A stretch of DNA of 64,000 nt from Ch128b sp964527925 (GCA_964527925.1 CAZGQO010000006.1:1-64000); one strand, 5' to 3'. Shown: positions 44,086 to 54,241, numbered from the stretch's first letter. Notes: generated by a model from the letters alone, not told the origin. Program-made: numbers and translations.

Positions 44086-45081
44086 TCAAAAATTTAAAGA
44101 CCCTACATAAATTGAAATGTAATAAGTAATATTTGCAAATAAAGCACTTAAAGGAATCGTTAAAATCCAGGCAATAAAAATATTTTTTGCAATTCCCCAT
44201 TTTACCGCTGAAAAATTTTGTAATGAACCAACTCCAACAATTGAACCAGTTATTGTATGTGTAGTACTGACTGGAATTCCAAAAGATGAAGCACCAAATA
44301 ATGTTATTGCCGCTGAAAACTCTGCACTGAATCCATGAAACGGCCTGAGTTTAGTAACTCGCATCCCAAGAGTCCTAATAACTTTCCAGCCTCCAGCTAA
44401 TGTACCCATGGCAATTGCAATATGACAGCTAATTATCACCCAGAAAGGCACATAAAATTCTTGTAATAGATGATTCGAATAAAGCAGTGCGGCTATAATT
44501 CCCATTGTTTTCTGTGCATCATTAGTACCATGTCCCATTGAATATGCAGCTGCCGAAATTAACTGTAATGACCTGAAAGTTTTATCAACTTTCTTAGGAG
44601 GTTTATTTCGAACGATCCATAAAGTAATTAAGCTAATCACCAATCCTAACAGAAACCCAATTAGTGGAGAAAGAAAAATAAAAATTGTAACCTTTATTAT
44701 TCCACTAACAATCAAAGCACTTAAACCAGCCTTTGCAACCCCAGCACCAGAAAATCCTCCAATAATTGCATGGGAAACACTTATCGGCAACCCTTTATGT
44801 GTTGCAAATGCTGTCAATAAAATTGCACCCATCAAGGCTGAGAAGATAACATAATTATCAACTATCTCAGGATTTACAATACCTTTTCCAATTGTATTAG
44901 CTACATAAACACCAAAAATAAATGCACTCACAAAATTAAAGAAAGCTGCCCATGCAACACCTTGCAGAGGAGAAAGAACTTTTGTTGAAACAACAGTGGC
45001 AATGGAATTGGCAGCATCATTCATTCCGTTATAAAAGTCAAACACCAATGCGATGAAAATCAGAATGACTACTATTGTCAT
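44086..45081 (-). CDS. pit: Inorganic phosphate transporter, Pit family
   Basis: 331 residues, about ten helices. Both PiT signatures are present: FDFYNGMNDAANSIATVVSTKVLSP near the start and GHGTNDAQKTMGIIAALLYS in the middle, each with the Gly-x-Asn-Asp phosphate/cation site. FGASSFGIPVSTTHTITGSIVGVG lies near the end. It is a low-affinity, proton- or metal-phosphate symporter. The DUF47 gene lies just upstream in the same operon, the usual Pit partner. Confidence 0.95.
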   Translation of the reverse strand: MTIVVILIFIALVFDFYNGMNDAANSIATVVSTKVLSPLQGVAWAAFFNFVSAFIFGVYVANTIGKGIVNPEIVDNYVIFSALMGAILLTAFATHKGLPISVSHAIIGGFSGAGVAKAGLSALIVSGIIKVTIFIFLSPLIGFLLGLVISLITLWIVRNKPPKKVDKTFRSLQLISAAAYSMGHGTNDAQKTMGIIAALLYSNHLLQEFYVPFWVIISCHIAIAMGTLAGGWKVIRTLGMRVTKLRPFHGFSAEFSAAITLFGASSFGIPVSTTHTITGSIVGVGSLQNFSAVKWGIAKNIFIAWILTIPLSALFANITYYISIYVGSLNF

Positions 45082-45090
45082 AGTTTAATC

Positions 45091-45708
45091 TCAAGCATTT
45101 TTTATCATGATTGATTCGATTATGCGAGCAACAGTTTGACAGTTATCAGAAGCTTTTTCAATTACATCGAGAATTTCTTTCTTCTTAATCAGAGTAATTG
45201 CATCTTTCTCGGTTTCAAAAAGTTTGGTTAATGCGTTATGATAAACATCATCAGCTTCTGATTCGAGATGTTTCACCTGATCGCATTCTTCCAGAATATT
45301 TTTATCATGCTTGAGATTATGAATTGCGTGATTTAATACCTTTGTTTGTTTTTTGACTATTTCCGCTATTTGATCTGCGAACTCAATTCTTTCATTTATT
45401 TTAAAGATCTGGAACCTTGAAGCAGCCACAAGCAAAATATCAGCTATATCATCCATTCGCTTTACTAATTGAAGGATATCTTCCCGATCAAAGGGGGTTA
45501 CGAAAGTGTGATTTAATTGATGCCTAACAGCGGAAGTAATTTTATCACATCTATGTTCCTTCTCTTTTAAATCTGAAACAACCTTATTTACATCTTTAAC
45601 TTCCAGATAAAGTTGATGAACATTTGAGGCTATCTCTTCAAGGAGAGATGAAAGTTCACTGAAGTATTCAAAATATTTTTCTTCTTTTGGCAGTAATTTC
45701 TTTAACAT
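45091..45708 (-). CDS. DUF47 (PhoU-like) phosphate transport regulator
   Basis: 205 residues, all-helical, with the two three-helix PhoU-like bundles. Metal-binding ExxxD pairs appear in KEKEHRCDKIT (about 50-60) and LESEADDVYHNAL (about 147-159). PhoU-related DUF47 proteins modulate the adjacent Pit transporter. The gene is first in the operon, 9 bases ahead of pit. Confidence 0.9.
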   Translation of the reverse strand: MLKKLLPKEEKYFEYFSELSSLLEEIASNVHQLYLEVKDVNKVVSDLKEKEHRCDKITSAVRHQLNHTFVTPFDREDILQLVKRMDDIADILLVAASRFQIFKINERIEFADQIAEIVKKQTKVLNHAIHNLKHDKNILEECDQVKHLESEADDVYHNALTKLFETEKDAITLIKKKEILDVIEKASDNCQTVARIIESIMIKNA

Positions 45709-45841
45709 TTTATTCCTTAATTAATTACACAAATTTACGAAACTTTTTCTTCGAAATTTTATTACACCGAATGGATTCTTATTTCAATCATTTTATTTGT
45801 TGTATTTTTGAATAATGATTAATAAAATATTGAGGTGAACA

Positions 45842-48800
45842 ATGAAAAAAATCTTTATTTCTATTCTTTCCATAATCCTGTTTTATTCAATTCTTCTTTC
45901 TCAACAAGCTCGATTGTTGAGATATCCAAATTCATCAAAAGATAAAATTGTTTTTGTTTATGCAGGTGATCTCTATTTGGTTGAAAAATCTGGAGGAGTT
46001 GCTAGAAAAATAACTTCCTTTGAAGGTTATGAAATCTTTCCAAGGTTCTCTCCAGATGGAAAGTACATTGCTTTTTCTGGTGAGTATGATGGTAATCGTG
46101 AGGTCTATTTGATAAATGCTGATGGCGGTGAACCAATTAGATTGACTTATACATCAGACATTCCCAATCTCCCTGAGAGAATGGGACCAGATAAAATTGT
46201 AATGGGCTGGCATCCAAAGGAAAATAAAATCCTGTTTCGTTCCCGTCATGAAAGTTTTAATGCCTGGATTGGTCATCTTTACTTGATTTCAAAAGAAGGA
46301 GGATTGCCGGAGAAACTGCCTTTACCAAGAGGTGGCTTTGCAAGTTTTTCTCCTGATGGTCAGAAACTGGCTTATAACAGAGTCTTTCGTGAATATCGTA
46401 CATGGAAAAGATATCGCGGCGGGCAGGCTGATGAAATCTGGATTTATGATTTTAAAACAAAAAAGACAGAAGCAATTACATCAAATGATGCTCAAGATAT
46501 AATCCCAATGTGGTATAAAGATAAGATTTATTATCTCTCTGATAGAGATGGAAGAATGAATCTTTATGTTTATTCAATTAAAACAAAAGAAACAAAGAAG
46601 ATTACCAATTTTGAGAAGTACGATATAAAATTTCCTTCTCTTGGCAATGGTGAAATCACTTTCGAAAATGGAGGATATATTTATTTACTCGATTGCGAAA
46701 CTGATAAATACCATAAAGTCACGATTTATATTCATGATGATTTTCTCACTGCTCGAAATAAAATAATCAATGTAAAATCTATTATAACTCAGTATGAAAT
46801 TTCACCAGATGGGAAAAGAGCATTATTTACAGCACGTGGTGAAATCTTCACCGTCCCAGCCGAAAAAGGAATCACAAGAAATCTTACCAACACTTCTGGC
46901 GTTCATGAAAGAAATGCTGTTTGGTCTCCAGATGGGGAATATATTGCTTTCATCAGTGATAAATCAGGCGAGACTGAAGTTTATATCATTTCTCACGATG
47001 GAAAAGAAGATGCAATTCAATTGACTGATGATGCAGATACTTATCGATTTGAATTAAAATGGTCACCTGATTCAAAAAAATTGATTTGCTCTGATAAAAA
47101 AATGAGACTTTATTACATCGATATTAACAGCAAAAAAACAAAACAAATCTTTCAGTCAAAAAGATGGGAAATTAGAGATTACAACTGGTCACCAGATAGT
47201 AAATGGATTGCCTTCACAACTTTAGAAGAAAGTGGTTTTTCTGTTGTTTATTTGTATTCACTTGCAAACGCACAATTAACAAAAGTTACAAGTGAGTTCT
47301 TTAATTCCTATTCTCCAACTTTTGATTATGATGGCAAATATTTATTCTTCTTATCTGATAGAAGTTTTAATCCCAAGATGGGTGAATTCGAAGCTAATTA
47401 TGTTTACACTGATATGACAAAAATTTACGGTGTAACTCTCAATGCAAAAGAAAAATCTCCTTTCCAGTATGAAGATGATGAAGTTCAGGTAACTGATGAA
47501 TCAAAAGAAATCGAGAAAAAAGAAAAAGATAATTCTAAACAAACAAAAGATCTTGTTATTGATCTTCAAGGAATAACCGATAGAATTTTTGAACTTCCTG
47601 TTGAAGCTGGAAATTATCGTTCGCTGACTTCATTAAGCAATAAATTATACTATCTGAAATCAACTCCATTTGGCAGAACTTCACTAAGAGTTTTCGATTT
47701 CAAAAAGAAAAAAGAAACTGAAGTTGCTCAGGTAGATGGCTATGAAATTTCATTCGATGGAAAAAAGATTCTTTACAAATCATCAAACGATTACTACATC
47801 ACCGATTTATCAGATAATATCAAAATCGGTGAAGGCAGACTAAATCTGAACGATATGAACATGAATTTGAATCGCCGTCAAGAGTGGAAACAAATTTTCT
47901 ATGAAAGCTGGAGACAGATGAGAGATTTCTTCTACGCTCCAAACATGCATGGTGTTGATTGGGAGAAAGTCAAAAAGAATTATGAAGAACTTTTACTGTA
48001 TGTTTCTCATCGTGCAGATTTAACATACATAATTGGTGAAATGATTGGTGAATTGAATGCTGGTCATGCTTATGTTGGCGGCGGTGATTTACCAAAGATT
48101 GAGTCATTCCCAATTGGTTTGCTTGGTGCTGAATTAAGTTATGACAACAAATCTGGTTATTTCATCATCAATAAAATTTTACCAGGAAGAAATTGGGATG
48201 AATCAACTCGTTCTCCTCTGACAGAAGTTGGTATTGATGTTAAAGAAGGTGATTACTTGCTTGAGATTGATGGTGTTTCTCTTAAAGGAATAAAAAATCC
48301 TTTTGAGTTGCTTGTCAACAAAGCAAACAAACAGGTAAAGATTAAAGTCAATTCAAAACCAGAATTAAAAGATGCAAAAGAATTTATCATCAAGACAATT
48401 TCTGCAGAGAATGGTTTGAGATATTTCAACTGGGTTGAGAACAATAGAAAGTTTGTCGAGAAAGCAACTGATGGCATAGTAGGTTATGTTCACATTCCAA
48501 ATATGGGAATTGATGGATTGAATGAATTTGTGAAATACTTTTATCCACAGATTAGAAAGGAAGGTTTGATTGTCGATGTTCGTTACAACGGTGGTGGATT
48601 TGTTTCTCAAATGATTATAGAAAGATTGCGTAGAGTTATGACCATGGCAGGCATTGCTCGCAACTCTCAGGTTGTTACAACTTATCCACGAGCTGTATTT
48701 CTTGGTCCAATGGTTTGTCTCATTAATGAATTTTCTGCATCTGATGGCGATATCTTCCCATATCAATTCAAGAAAAATAATTTAGGAAAAGTGATTGGAA

Positions 48801-49078
48801 AGAGAAGCTGGGGTGGAGTTGTGGGAATTAGAGGCACATTGCCATTTGTTGACGGCGGGTATTTAAACCGTCCTGAATTTGCAAACTTTGGAGTCGATGG
48901 TGAATGGATACTTGAAGGAGTTGGAATGGAACCAGATATTGTAGTTGATAATGATCCAGCATTAGAATTTGAAGGCAAAGACCAGCAGCTTGAAAAAGCT
49001 TTAGAGATTATCAAAGAAGAGATGAAGAAGAAACCCGCAAAGCTTCCAGAAATTCCTGATTGGCCAATTAAAAAATAA
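45842..49078 (+). CDS. Tricorn-type S41 family protease with WD40-like propellers
   Basis: 1078 residues with a signal peptide (cut near LLSQQ). Two WD40/PD40-like beta-propellers cover about 25-690, with many SPDGKYIAF-type blades. A PDZ domain spans about 775-850 and a C-terminal S41 peptidase core about 880-1060. The S41 signature includes IVDVRYNGGGFV and the nucleophile segment NEFSASDGD, followed by GKRSWGGVVGIRG. This is the tricorn layout, degrading short peptides, here exported. A good ribosome site (GAGGTGA) precedes the ATG; TATTTTTG at 45803-45810 could be a Bacteroidota-type -7 box. A bidirectional terminator follows. Confidence 0.93.
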   Translation: MKKIFISILSIILFYSILLSQQARLLRYPNSSKDKIVFVYAGDLYLVEKSGGVARKITSFEGYEIFPRFSPDGKYIAFSGEYDGNREVYLINADGGEPIRLTYTSDIPNLPERMGPDKIVMGWHPKENKILFRSRHESFNAWIGHLYLISKEGGLPEKLPLPRGGFASFSPDGQKLAYNRVFREYRTWKRYRGGQADEIWIYDFKTKKTEAITSNDAQDIIPMWYKDKIYYLSDRDGRMNLYVYSIKTKETKKITNFEKYDIKFPSLGNGEITFENGGYIYLLDCETDKYHKVTIYIHDDFLTARNKIINVKSIITQYEISPDGKRALFTARGEIFTVPAEKGITRNLTNTSGVHERNAVWSPDGEYIAFISDKSGETEVYIISHDGKEDAIQLTDDADTYRFELKWSPDSKKLICSDKKMRLYYIDINSKKTKQIFQSKRWEIRDYNWSPDSKWIAFTTLEESGFSVVYLYSLANAQLTKVTSEFFNSYSPTFDYDGKYLFFLSDRSFNPKMGEFEANYVYTDMTKIYGVTLNAKEKSPFQYEDDEVQVTDESKEIEKKEKDNSKQTKDLVIDLQGITDRIFELPVEAGNYRSLTSLSNKLYYLKSTPFGRTSLRVFDFKKKKETEVAQVDGYEISFDGKKILYKSSNDYYITDLSDNIKIGEGRLNLNDMNMNLNRRQEWKQIFYESWRQMRDFFYAPNMHGVDWEKVKKNYEELLLYVSHRADLTYIIGEMIGELNAGHAYVGGGDLPKIESFPIGLLGAELSYDNKSGYFIINKILPGRNWDESTRSPLTEVGIDVKEGDYLLEIDGVSLKGIKNPFELLVNKANKQVKIKVNSKPELKDAKEFIIKTISAENGLRYFNWVENNRKFVEKATDGIVGYVHIPNMGIDGLNEFVKYFYPQIRKEGLIVDVRYNGGGFVSQMIIERLRRVMTMAGIARNSQVVTTYPRAVFLGPMVCLINEFSASDGDIFPYQFKKNNLGKVIGKRSWGGVVGIRGTLPFVDGGYLNRPEFANFGVDGEWILEGVGMEPDIVVDNDPALEFEGKDQQLEKALEIIKEEMKKKPAKLPEIPDWPIKK

Positions 49079-49094
49079 GTCCTCCTGTACAAAC

Positions 49095-49135
49095 AAAAAA
49101 TCCTTCACTTTGATTCTGGGTGAAGGATTTTTTTA
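49095..49135. terminator. Bidirectional Rho-independent terminator
   Basis: The stem AAAAAATCCTTCAC (49095-49108) pairs with GTGAAGGATTTTTT (49120-49133), followed on the plus strand by more T. The A run gives a T run on the minus strand. It serves both the tricorn-like gene and the convergent thioredoxin-like gene. Confidence 0.92.
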
Positions 49136-49184
49136 TTTTAAATATCAAAATTCAGATTTTTTATTTTACTGATTTGCATCATTA

Positions 49185-49499
49185 TCAATAACGTGCTTTC
49201 ATCAATTCAGCTAAAATCTTTTCACGAATTATTTCAGCTGATGGTATTCCTGAGGGATAAAATCGACAGGCCAAAACAGGATCTTCAGGTTCTGGTAAAT
49301 TTTCAAGATCAACTCCATTAATTAGAAGAGTTGGTGAACCACGAAACTTATATTTTTTAGCGTCTTCATCGTTTTCAACTTCAATTTTAATTAATTCGAT
49401 TTTATCATCCAGACCTTCTAATGCTTTCTGCAAATTATCAAACAACTTTTTATGGTTTGGACAACTTTCAAAGTACTGGAATTCTAATTTTACTTTCAT
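49185..49499 (-). CDS. Small thioredoxin-fold protein with a single catalytic cysteine
   Basis: 104 residues. A thioredoxin-like core begins KLEFQYFESCPNHKKL, with CPNH in the CxxC position (Cys13), followed by IKIEVENDEDAKKYKFRGSPTLLING, where the cis-Pro follows GS. A second Cys (LACRFY) lies near 82. Short proteins of this shape are common in the phylum and occur near metal or mercury-related genes, but no such neighbour is present. Redox or metal-binding function is likely; the substrate is unknown. Confidence 0.7.
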   Translation of the reverse strand: MKVKLEFQYFESCPNHKKLFDNLQKALEGLDDKIELIKIEVENDEDAKKYKFRGSPTLLINGVDLENLPEPEDPVLACRFYPSGIPSAEIIREKILAELMKARY

Positions 49500-49618
49500 A
49501 AAAAACTCTCGACTTTGTTTCTGAATAATTTAGCAAAGAATTTTTATAAATATTAAAGATACAATTTTTAAAATCTTTCCATCTCTTTTTAACTTGCAAA
49601 AAATTTCAGAGTGAAAAA

Positions 49619-51100
49619 ATGCGAAAAGTAACCGTATTTATTTCGTTCAGCAATCAAGAACATTCATCGAAATTAATTGACGAATTTTTATTCAATCCAC
49701 TTGTTGAAAAAGTTGTGCTGATAAGCCAGGAAGATAAGAAAAGTGGATTCACAACGATTGTCGATAAGTCAATCTTCTCATCCAAAACTATACAGAAAAT
49801 TATTCAACTTGCAACAAGTGATTATTTTTTGATTGTAACCAAAGACACTTTAATTCAATTAAATCAATTCGCCCTTGAAAGGTTTATTGATTTTGCTGAA
49901 ACATATAAAGCCTCTCTTCTTTATTCAGACTATTTCGATATTCAAGGTGAAACTAAAACTCCTCATCCGGTTCAGGATTACTTGCCAGGTAGTGTGCGTG
50001 ATAATTTTAATTTTGGTCCTCTTCTTTTCTTCTCCACAAAAAAAGTAAAACAATCAAAAGATTTATTTGGAAATCTTTCACAAACTAATTATGCAGGGCT
50101 CTACGAGTTACGTCTGCGTTTATCGATTGAATATTTTACTAATAAAAATTCAAATCCAATTCTTAGAATTCCAGAATTTCTTTATTCACAGGTTGAAAAA
50201 GATGTTCGCAAAAGTGGTGAAAGACTTTTTGATTATGTGGATCCAAGAAATAGAGAAGCACAAATCGAAATGGAAATTGTCTTCACCAAATTTTTAAAAC
50301 ATATCAACGCATTTCTTTCACCAAGATTTGAAAAAATTCCCGCTGAAAAAGACTTTTTCCCTGTTACTGCTACAGTAGTAATTCCAGTCTTCAACAGAGT
50401 TAAAACAATTGGAGATGCAATTGAAAGTGTCTTCAAACAAAAGACCACATTCCCTTTTAATTGCATAGTTGTAGATAATCAAAGCACTGATGGAACGACT
50501 GAAAAATTGAAAGAAATTTCTCTTAAATATCCAAAGTTGTTTCATGTAATTCCACAATCTAAGACTTTAGGCATTGGTGGATGCTGGAACGAAGCAATCT
50601 TTCATGAAAGATGCGGTAAATATGCTGTGCAGCTTGATTCAGATGATTTATATGCTGATGAAAACACTCTTCAAAGAATTGTTGATTTACTCGAAACCGG
50701 AAAGTATGTTGCTGTAATTGGTTCATACCAGATGGTAAATTTTGATCTAAAAGAAATTCCACCCGGAGTAATTGATCACAAAGAATGGACAGATAAAAAT
50801 GGAAGAAACAATGCACTTCGAATAAATGGTCTCGGTGCTCCAAGAGCTTACAGAACTTCAATCCTGCGAGAAATTAAATTTCCCAATGTAAGTTACGGCG
50901 AAGATTACGCTGTTTGTTTAGCAATTTCGAGAAAATATCGAATCGGAAGAATTTATGAGCCAATTTATTTATGCCGACGCTGGGAAGGAAATACAGATGC
51001 TCAGCTTTCAATTCAAGCAGAGAATCAGCACAACTTCTATAAAGATACAATTCGAACTAAAGAAATTTTTGCCCGCATCAAATACAACAAATCAAAATGA
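49619..51100 (+). CDS. Glycosyltransferase family 2 protein
   Basis: 493 residues. A ~235-residue N-terminal part resembles a second, weaker nucleotide-sugar-binding fold with RDNFNFGPLLFFS. The C-terminal GT2 domain starts at about 253: TVVIPVFNRVKTIGDAIESVFKQ, VDNQSTDGT, AVQLDSDDLYADENTL (the DxD) and YGEDYAVCLAISRKYRIG. It shares the ATGA overlap with the DUF4922 gene, so both are made together. It should transfer a sugar in a pathway coupled to that protein. Confidence 0.9.
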   Translation: MRKVTVFISFSNQEHSSKLIDEFLFNPLVEKVVLISQEDKKSGFTTIVDKSIFSSKTIQKIIQLATSDYFLIVTKDTLIQLNQFALERFIDFAETYKASLLYSDYFDIQGETKTPHPVQDYLPGSVRDNFNFGPLLFFSTKKVKQSKDLFGNLSQTNYAGLYELRLRLSIEYFTNKNSNPILRIPEFLYSQVEKDVRKSGERLFDYVDPRNREAQIEMEIVFTKFLKHINAFLSPRFEKIPAEKDFFPVTATVVIPVFNRVKTIGDAIESVFKQKTTFPFNCIVVDNQSTDGTTEKLKEISLKYPKLFHVIPQSKTLGIGGCWNEAIFHERCGKYAVQLDSDDLYADENTLQRIVDLLETGKYVAVIGSYQMVNFDLKEIPPGVIDHKEWTDKNGRNNALRINGLGAPRAYRTSILREIKFPNVSYGEDYAVCLAISRKYRIGRIYEPIYLCRRWEGNTDAQLSIQAENQHNFYKDTIRTKEIFARIKYNKSK

Positions 51101-52179
51101 CAAACAAAGAAAAATCGATTGAGACTCTTCTTCAGAAAAGATTACTCTCAACTGAAGAACTAAGACAGGTTTACCCTGAAATTAATGAAAGTGAATTTAC
51201 AGATTTAATCTATGCAACTTTCCTTCATCAAAAAATGAACTGGGGAATGTTAAGTGATGGATGGAAAGGATTCCTATCAAGTGAATACAGAAAATTTTTA
51301 TTCGATTGGTTTTTGATTAAAGTACAGTTCAATCCAACTCGATTCATAAGCTCATCTGCAAAGGTTGATGAAGAATCGATTAAGAAGAGAAAATGTTTTC
51401 TTTGCCTGGAAAATTTGCCTGAGGAACAAAGAGGAATTTTGTTTGACAGCAATAATGATGAAAAAAATCAATTAATCTTCTTGTGCAATCCTGCACCAAT
51501 TTTCAATGAACATTTTACTATATCTCACACAAAGCACATTCCACAATCAATTTTTGAAAACATTGAATTAATGATTCGTTTAGCTGATTTATGTAATAAT
51601 GAATATACTGTTTTCTATAACGGACCAAAGTGCGGTGCATCAGCTCCGGATCATTTTCATTTTCAGGTTTGTCCCGCCGATGAACTTCTGACTGAAAAAG
51701 ACTTCTTGCAGCATACAGAGAAGTTTTCAACATTAATTGAGAATGAAAATTTTCAGATTAAATTCATCACAATTGATAAGTACCTGCGAAATGTTTTAAT
51801 TCTTAAATCAAATAAGATTGAAATTCTTGTCAAATTGTTTCGACGAGTTTATAAGAACCTTCAGGGGATTGTTCAAACTGACCAGGAACCGATGATGAAT
51901 GTTTTCTCACTTCGAAGAAATGATATGTTCTATTTAATCATTTTTCCGAGAGAAAAGCACAGGCCCGATTTTTATTTTGCTGAAGGTGATGAGAGAATGT
52001 TATTAAGTCCTGGTCTCGTTGATATGTGTGGAATGTTAGTTGCTCCGCTTCAAAAAGATTTTGAAAGAATAAATGAAGATGTAATCCGAGATACTTATTC
52101 ACAGGTTACCTTGAACATTGATAAATTCAATAAACTTATTGAATCACTTCAAAATCCAAACCTTCTCTCATTTTTATGA
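51097..52179 (+). CDS. DUF4922 protein, HIT-like nucleotidyltransferase/phosphorylase fold
   Basis: 360 residues. A Cys pair in KKRKCFLCLENLPEEQRG (about 90-107) and the HIT-superfamily site APDHFHFQVCP (about 184-194, HxHxQ) match the DUF4922 group. This group is related to ATP adenylyltransferases and GDP-hexose phosphorylases. A second conserved NPAPIFNEHFTISHTKHIPQ segment precedes it. It is translationally coupled to the GT2 gene (4-base overlap), an arrangement that suggests release or recycling of the nucleotide sugar used by that enzyme. Confidence 0.85.
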   Translation: MTNKEKSIETLLQKRLLSTEELRQVYPEINESEFTDLIYATFLHQKMNWGMLSDGWKGFLSSEYRKFLFDWFLIKVQFNPTRFISSSAKVDEESIKKRKCFLCLENLPEEQRGILFDSNNDEKNQLIFLCNPAPIFNEHFTISHTKHIPQSIFENIELMIRLADLCNNEYTVFYNGPKCGASAPDHFHFQVCPADELLTEKDFLQHTEKFSTLIENENFQIKFITIDKYLRNVLILKSNKIEILVKLFRRVYKNLQGIVQTDQEPMMNVFSLRRNDMFYLIIFPREKHRPDFYFAEGDERMLLSPGLVDMCGMLVAPLQKDFERINEDVIRDTYSQVTLNIDKFNKLIESLQNPNLLSFL

Positions 52180-52246
52180 TTTTTTCTGACTGAAGAAAAA
52201 AGTCCACCTATTTAATATTTTTCGATGCGATTCAAGGTTTTATTGT

Positions 52247-53368
52247 TTAACAAGATGTTCTAAGAAGTGATTTATAAAGCTGAATGATTTTACTGTTGTA
52301 TAGTGAAAAGCTGAATTCTTTCGCCCGTTCAATTGAATTTTTTGAAAGTTTTTCCCGAAGCTGTTCATTAAATCGAATCTTAAGAATTGCTTCTGCTAAA
52401 GCATTTTGGTCATTTCTCTCGAATACAAGCGAAGTCTCATTTTCAAGAATTATATCCAAAACCCCATCGGCTTTACAAACGATGGTAGGTAATCCAATTG
52501 CCATTGCTTCAACGAGCGAGATACCGAAAGCTTCAGCATGGGAAGGAAAAATAAAAGCATCACTCATTACTAATAATTCTGGAATGTCTGTTCGAAAACC
52601 TAAGAAACTTACAAGATGATTCAATTCATTACTTTCAACAAATTTTTTTAATTCAATTTCATAAAATTTTTCATCTTCCTGGGCAGAACCAACAAAAACA
52701 AATTTTGTATCAACTAATTTTTCCTTTATCATCGGGATTGATTTAAGAACTAAATCCTGCCCTTTCCCTGGTGAAAGTCTTGAAATGTTTGTAAATATAA
52801 ATGTGTTCGAATCAAATCCGAAAGATTTTTTAATTAATTGTTTGCCAAATTTAGTTCGATCAAATTTACTTAAATCAATTGCGTTGTGAATTATAACAAT
52901 TTTATCTTCACTAATTGGTGTAGTTTCAATTAAATTATTTTTGATGACTGTAGATATTGCAACGGCTTTATCAACTCTTTTATAAAGAATCCGATGAAGC
53001 AAGTCTTTTTTAATTATAAACGAACCAAGTTGTTTTGTAAGAATCAGAGGAATATGTTTTTTTAGAAATGCCAGAGCCGGGACAATAATCCACAAATCTC
53101 TTGAATATTGAGTGTGAATGATATCGATTTTGTTTCTAAGAATAAATTTTCTGAGTCGATATAAATTTAATGGATTAAAATATGAATTCGAGTTAATCGA
53201 AAAAATTCTATCATTGGGAATAAAATTTAAATGTTGTTCTATTTTTGAATCTTTAAGGCAGAAGAAAAAGACATCGTAATTTTCCTGTTTGAGTTGTTTT
53301 GCTGAGTCAACAGCAAACATTTCCATTCCGCCCCACGATCTGGATAAACATGAAATTAAAATTCTCAT
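52247..53368 (-). CDS. Glycosyltransferase family 4 protein
   Basis: 373 residues from MRILISC. The GT4/GT-B layout is clear: an N-terminal half with SRSWGGMEMFAVDSAKQL, then FTNISRLSPGKGQDLVLKSIPMIKEK, FVGSAQEDEKFYE, SFLGFRTDIPELLVMSDAFIFPSHAEAFGISLVEAMAIGLPTIVCKADGVLDII. The E...E motif of retaining GT4 enzymes is in HAEAFGISLVEAMA. It should add a sugar from NDP-sugar to a surface polysaccharide or lipid. I start at the ATG 53368 rather than the TTG at 53377; GGTGAG precedes closely. It is not adjacent to the GT2 pair's promoter, being convergent to it. Confidence 0.9.
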   Translation of the reverse strand: MRILISCLSRSWGGMEMFAVDSAKQLKQENYDVFFFCLKDSKIEQHLNFIPNDRIFSINSNSYFNPLNLYRLRKFILRNKIDIIHTQYSRDLWIIVPALAFLKKHIPLILTKQLGSFIIKKDLLHRILYKRVDKAVAISTVIKNNLIETTPISEDKIVIIHNAIDLSKFDRTKFGKQLIKKSFGFDSNTFIFTNISRLSPGKGQDLVLKSIPMIKEKLVDTKFVFVGSAQEDEKFYEIELKKFVESNELNHLVSFLGFRTDIPELLVMSDAFIFPSHAEAFGISLVEAMAIGLPTIVCKADGVLDIILENETSLVFERNDQNALAEAILKIRFNEQLREKLSKNSIERAKEFSFSLYNSKIIQLYKSLLRTSC

Positions 53369-53584
53369 ACTCACCAATTTTTTTGAAGCAAATTAATTGA
53401 TGATAATTTTTCTCACAAATTCACATCGAGATAAAGAAGTAATTATGAAGCTGATATCAATGGTATCAAACGAAGAAAAGATTTGGGATAGCAAACCCCT
53501 CTTAAAATTTCATTTTCAATTAAGATTAAAAAAGATGACCTAATTTTATTTATTCAAAAAATCTTTATTTCATTAAAGCCAAAA

Positions 53585-53764
53585 TCATTGAGTGCTGTTT
53601 TTATGTAGACCAAAAGCGATAGATCCTAACAAACAGGTTTGTGCGAACATATGCCAGGTTGCATTGGCAAAAATTATGTTTGAACCTATAATTTTTCCCA
53701 GCAATCCAATTACTAAGCTAACGCCTGCAAGAATAATCAGGTAGAAATTGATTTTATCTTTCAT
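53585..53764 (-). CDS. Small two-helix membrane protein
   Basis: 59 residues too short for most gene callers. Helices run at about 6-27 (FYLIILAGVSLVIGLLGKIIG) and about 37-53, ending FGLHKNSTQ. A good ribosome site, AAGGGG, lies seven bases before the ATG at 53764. I recognise no family; it resembles the many unannotated short hydrophobic proteins of this phylum. Its neighbours give no clue. Confidence 0.6.
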   Translation of the reverse strand: MKDKINFYLIILAGVSLVIGLLGKIIGSNIIFANATWHMFAQTCLLGSIAFGLHKNSTQ

Positions 53765-54193
53765 TTTAAAACCCCTTTTATTGTTGCATTAAAGTAGATA
53801 AAAAAATTTAAGAGTTCAAGCGGAATTTGAAAATTTTTTTAGGGCAACAAAAATTTTCTATAAGATTTTCTCCAGGCTAAATTCTTTTTATTAAGATTCT
53901 TATACTATAACATATTTTACTGAAACTATTTATACCATCGGATTCTAATAAAAAATTAAAATGGATTCATAAACTAAAAATTAAATAATTACAATCACGG
54001 ACAATCATCTAATTAAAAGAAATACATCAATATCTTTCTTCTATCTTAGATTCATAGCAATGAAAGTTTTTTTATAAAATTTTAATTAAAATCAATATCT
54101 TCCACAGAAATAGACTATCAGGCAATTAGCAAAAATTAAATCACAATTTTATATTTAGTAAAAGAATTTTCATTAATTACATGAGGTGACATA
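53765..54193. other. Intergenic region upstream of the large exoprotein
   Basis: About 430 AT-rich bases. I see no gene, no tRNA and no strong hairpin. GAGGTGA at 54183-54189 is a strong ribosome site for the short ORF that starts at 54194. Confidence 0.5.
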
Positions 54194-54241
54194 ATGAAAT
54201 TCAAATTCAACCTTTTAATTACACCACAAAACATATGTTGA
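54194..54241 (+). other. 15-codon ORF overlapping the exoprotein start
   Basis: An ATG at 54194 with a well-placed GAGGTGA ribosome site (54183-54189) encodes MKFKFNLLITPQNIC and ends in TGA at 54239-54241, four bases past the ATG of the exoprotein (54235) in another frame. The exoprotein ATG itself has no visible ribosome site, so the ORF may be a leader that couples translation, or the remnant of a frameshifted signal peptide. Confidence 0.55.

Noticed and set aside
48253..49092. Long minus-strand frames inside the tricorn-like gene
   Set aside because: They are shadows of the plus-strand coding frame, with low-complexity composition and no start signals.
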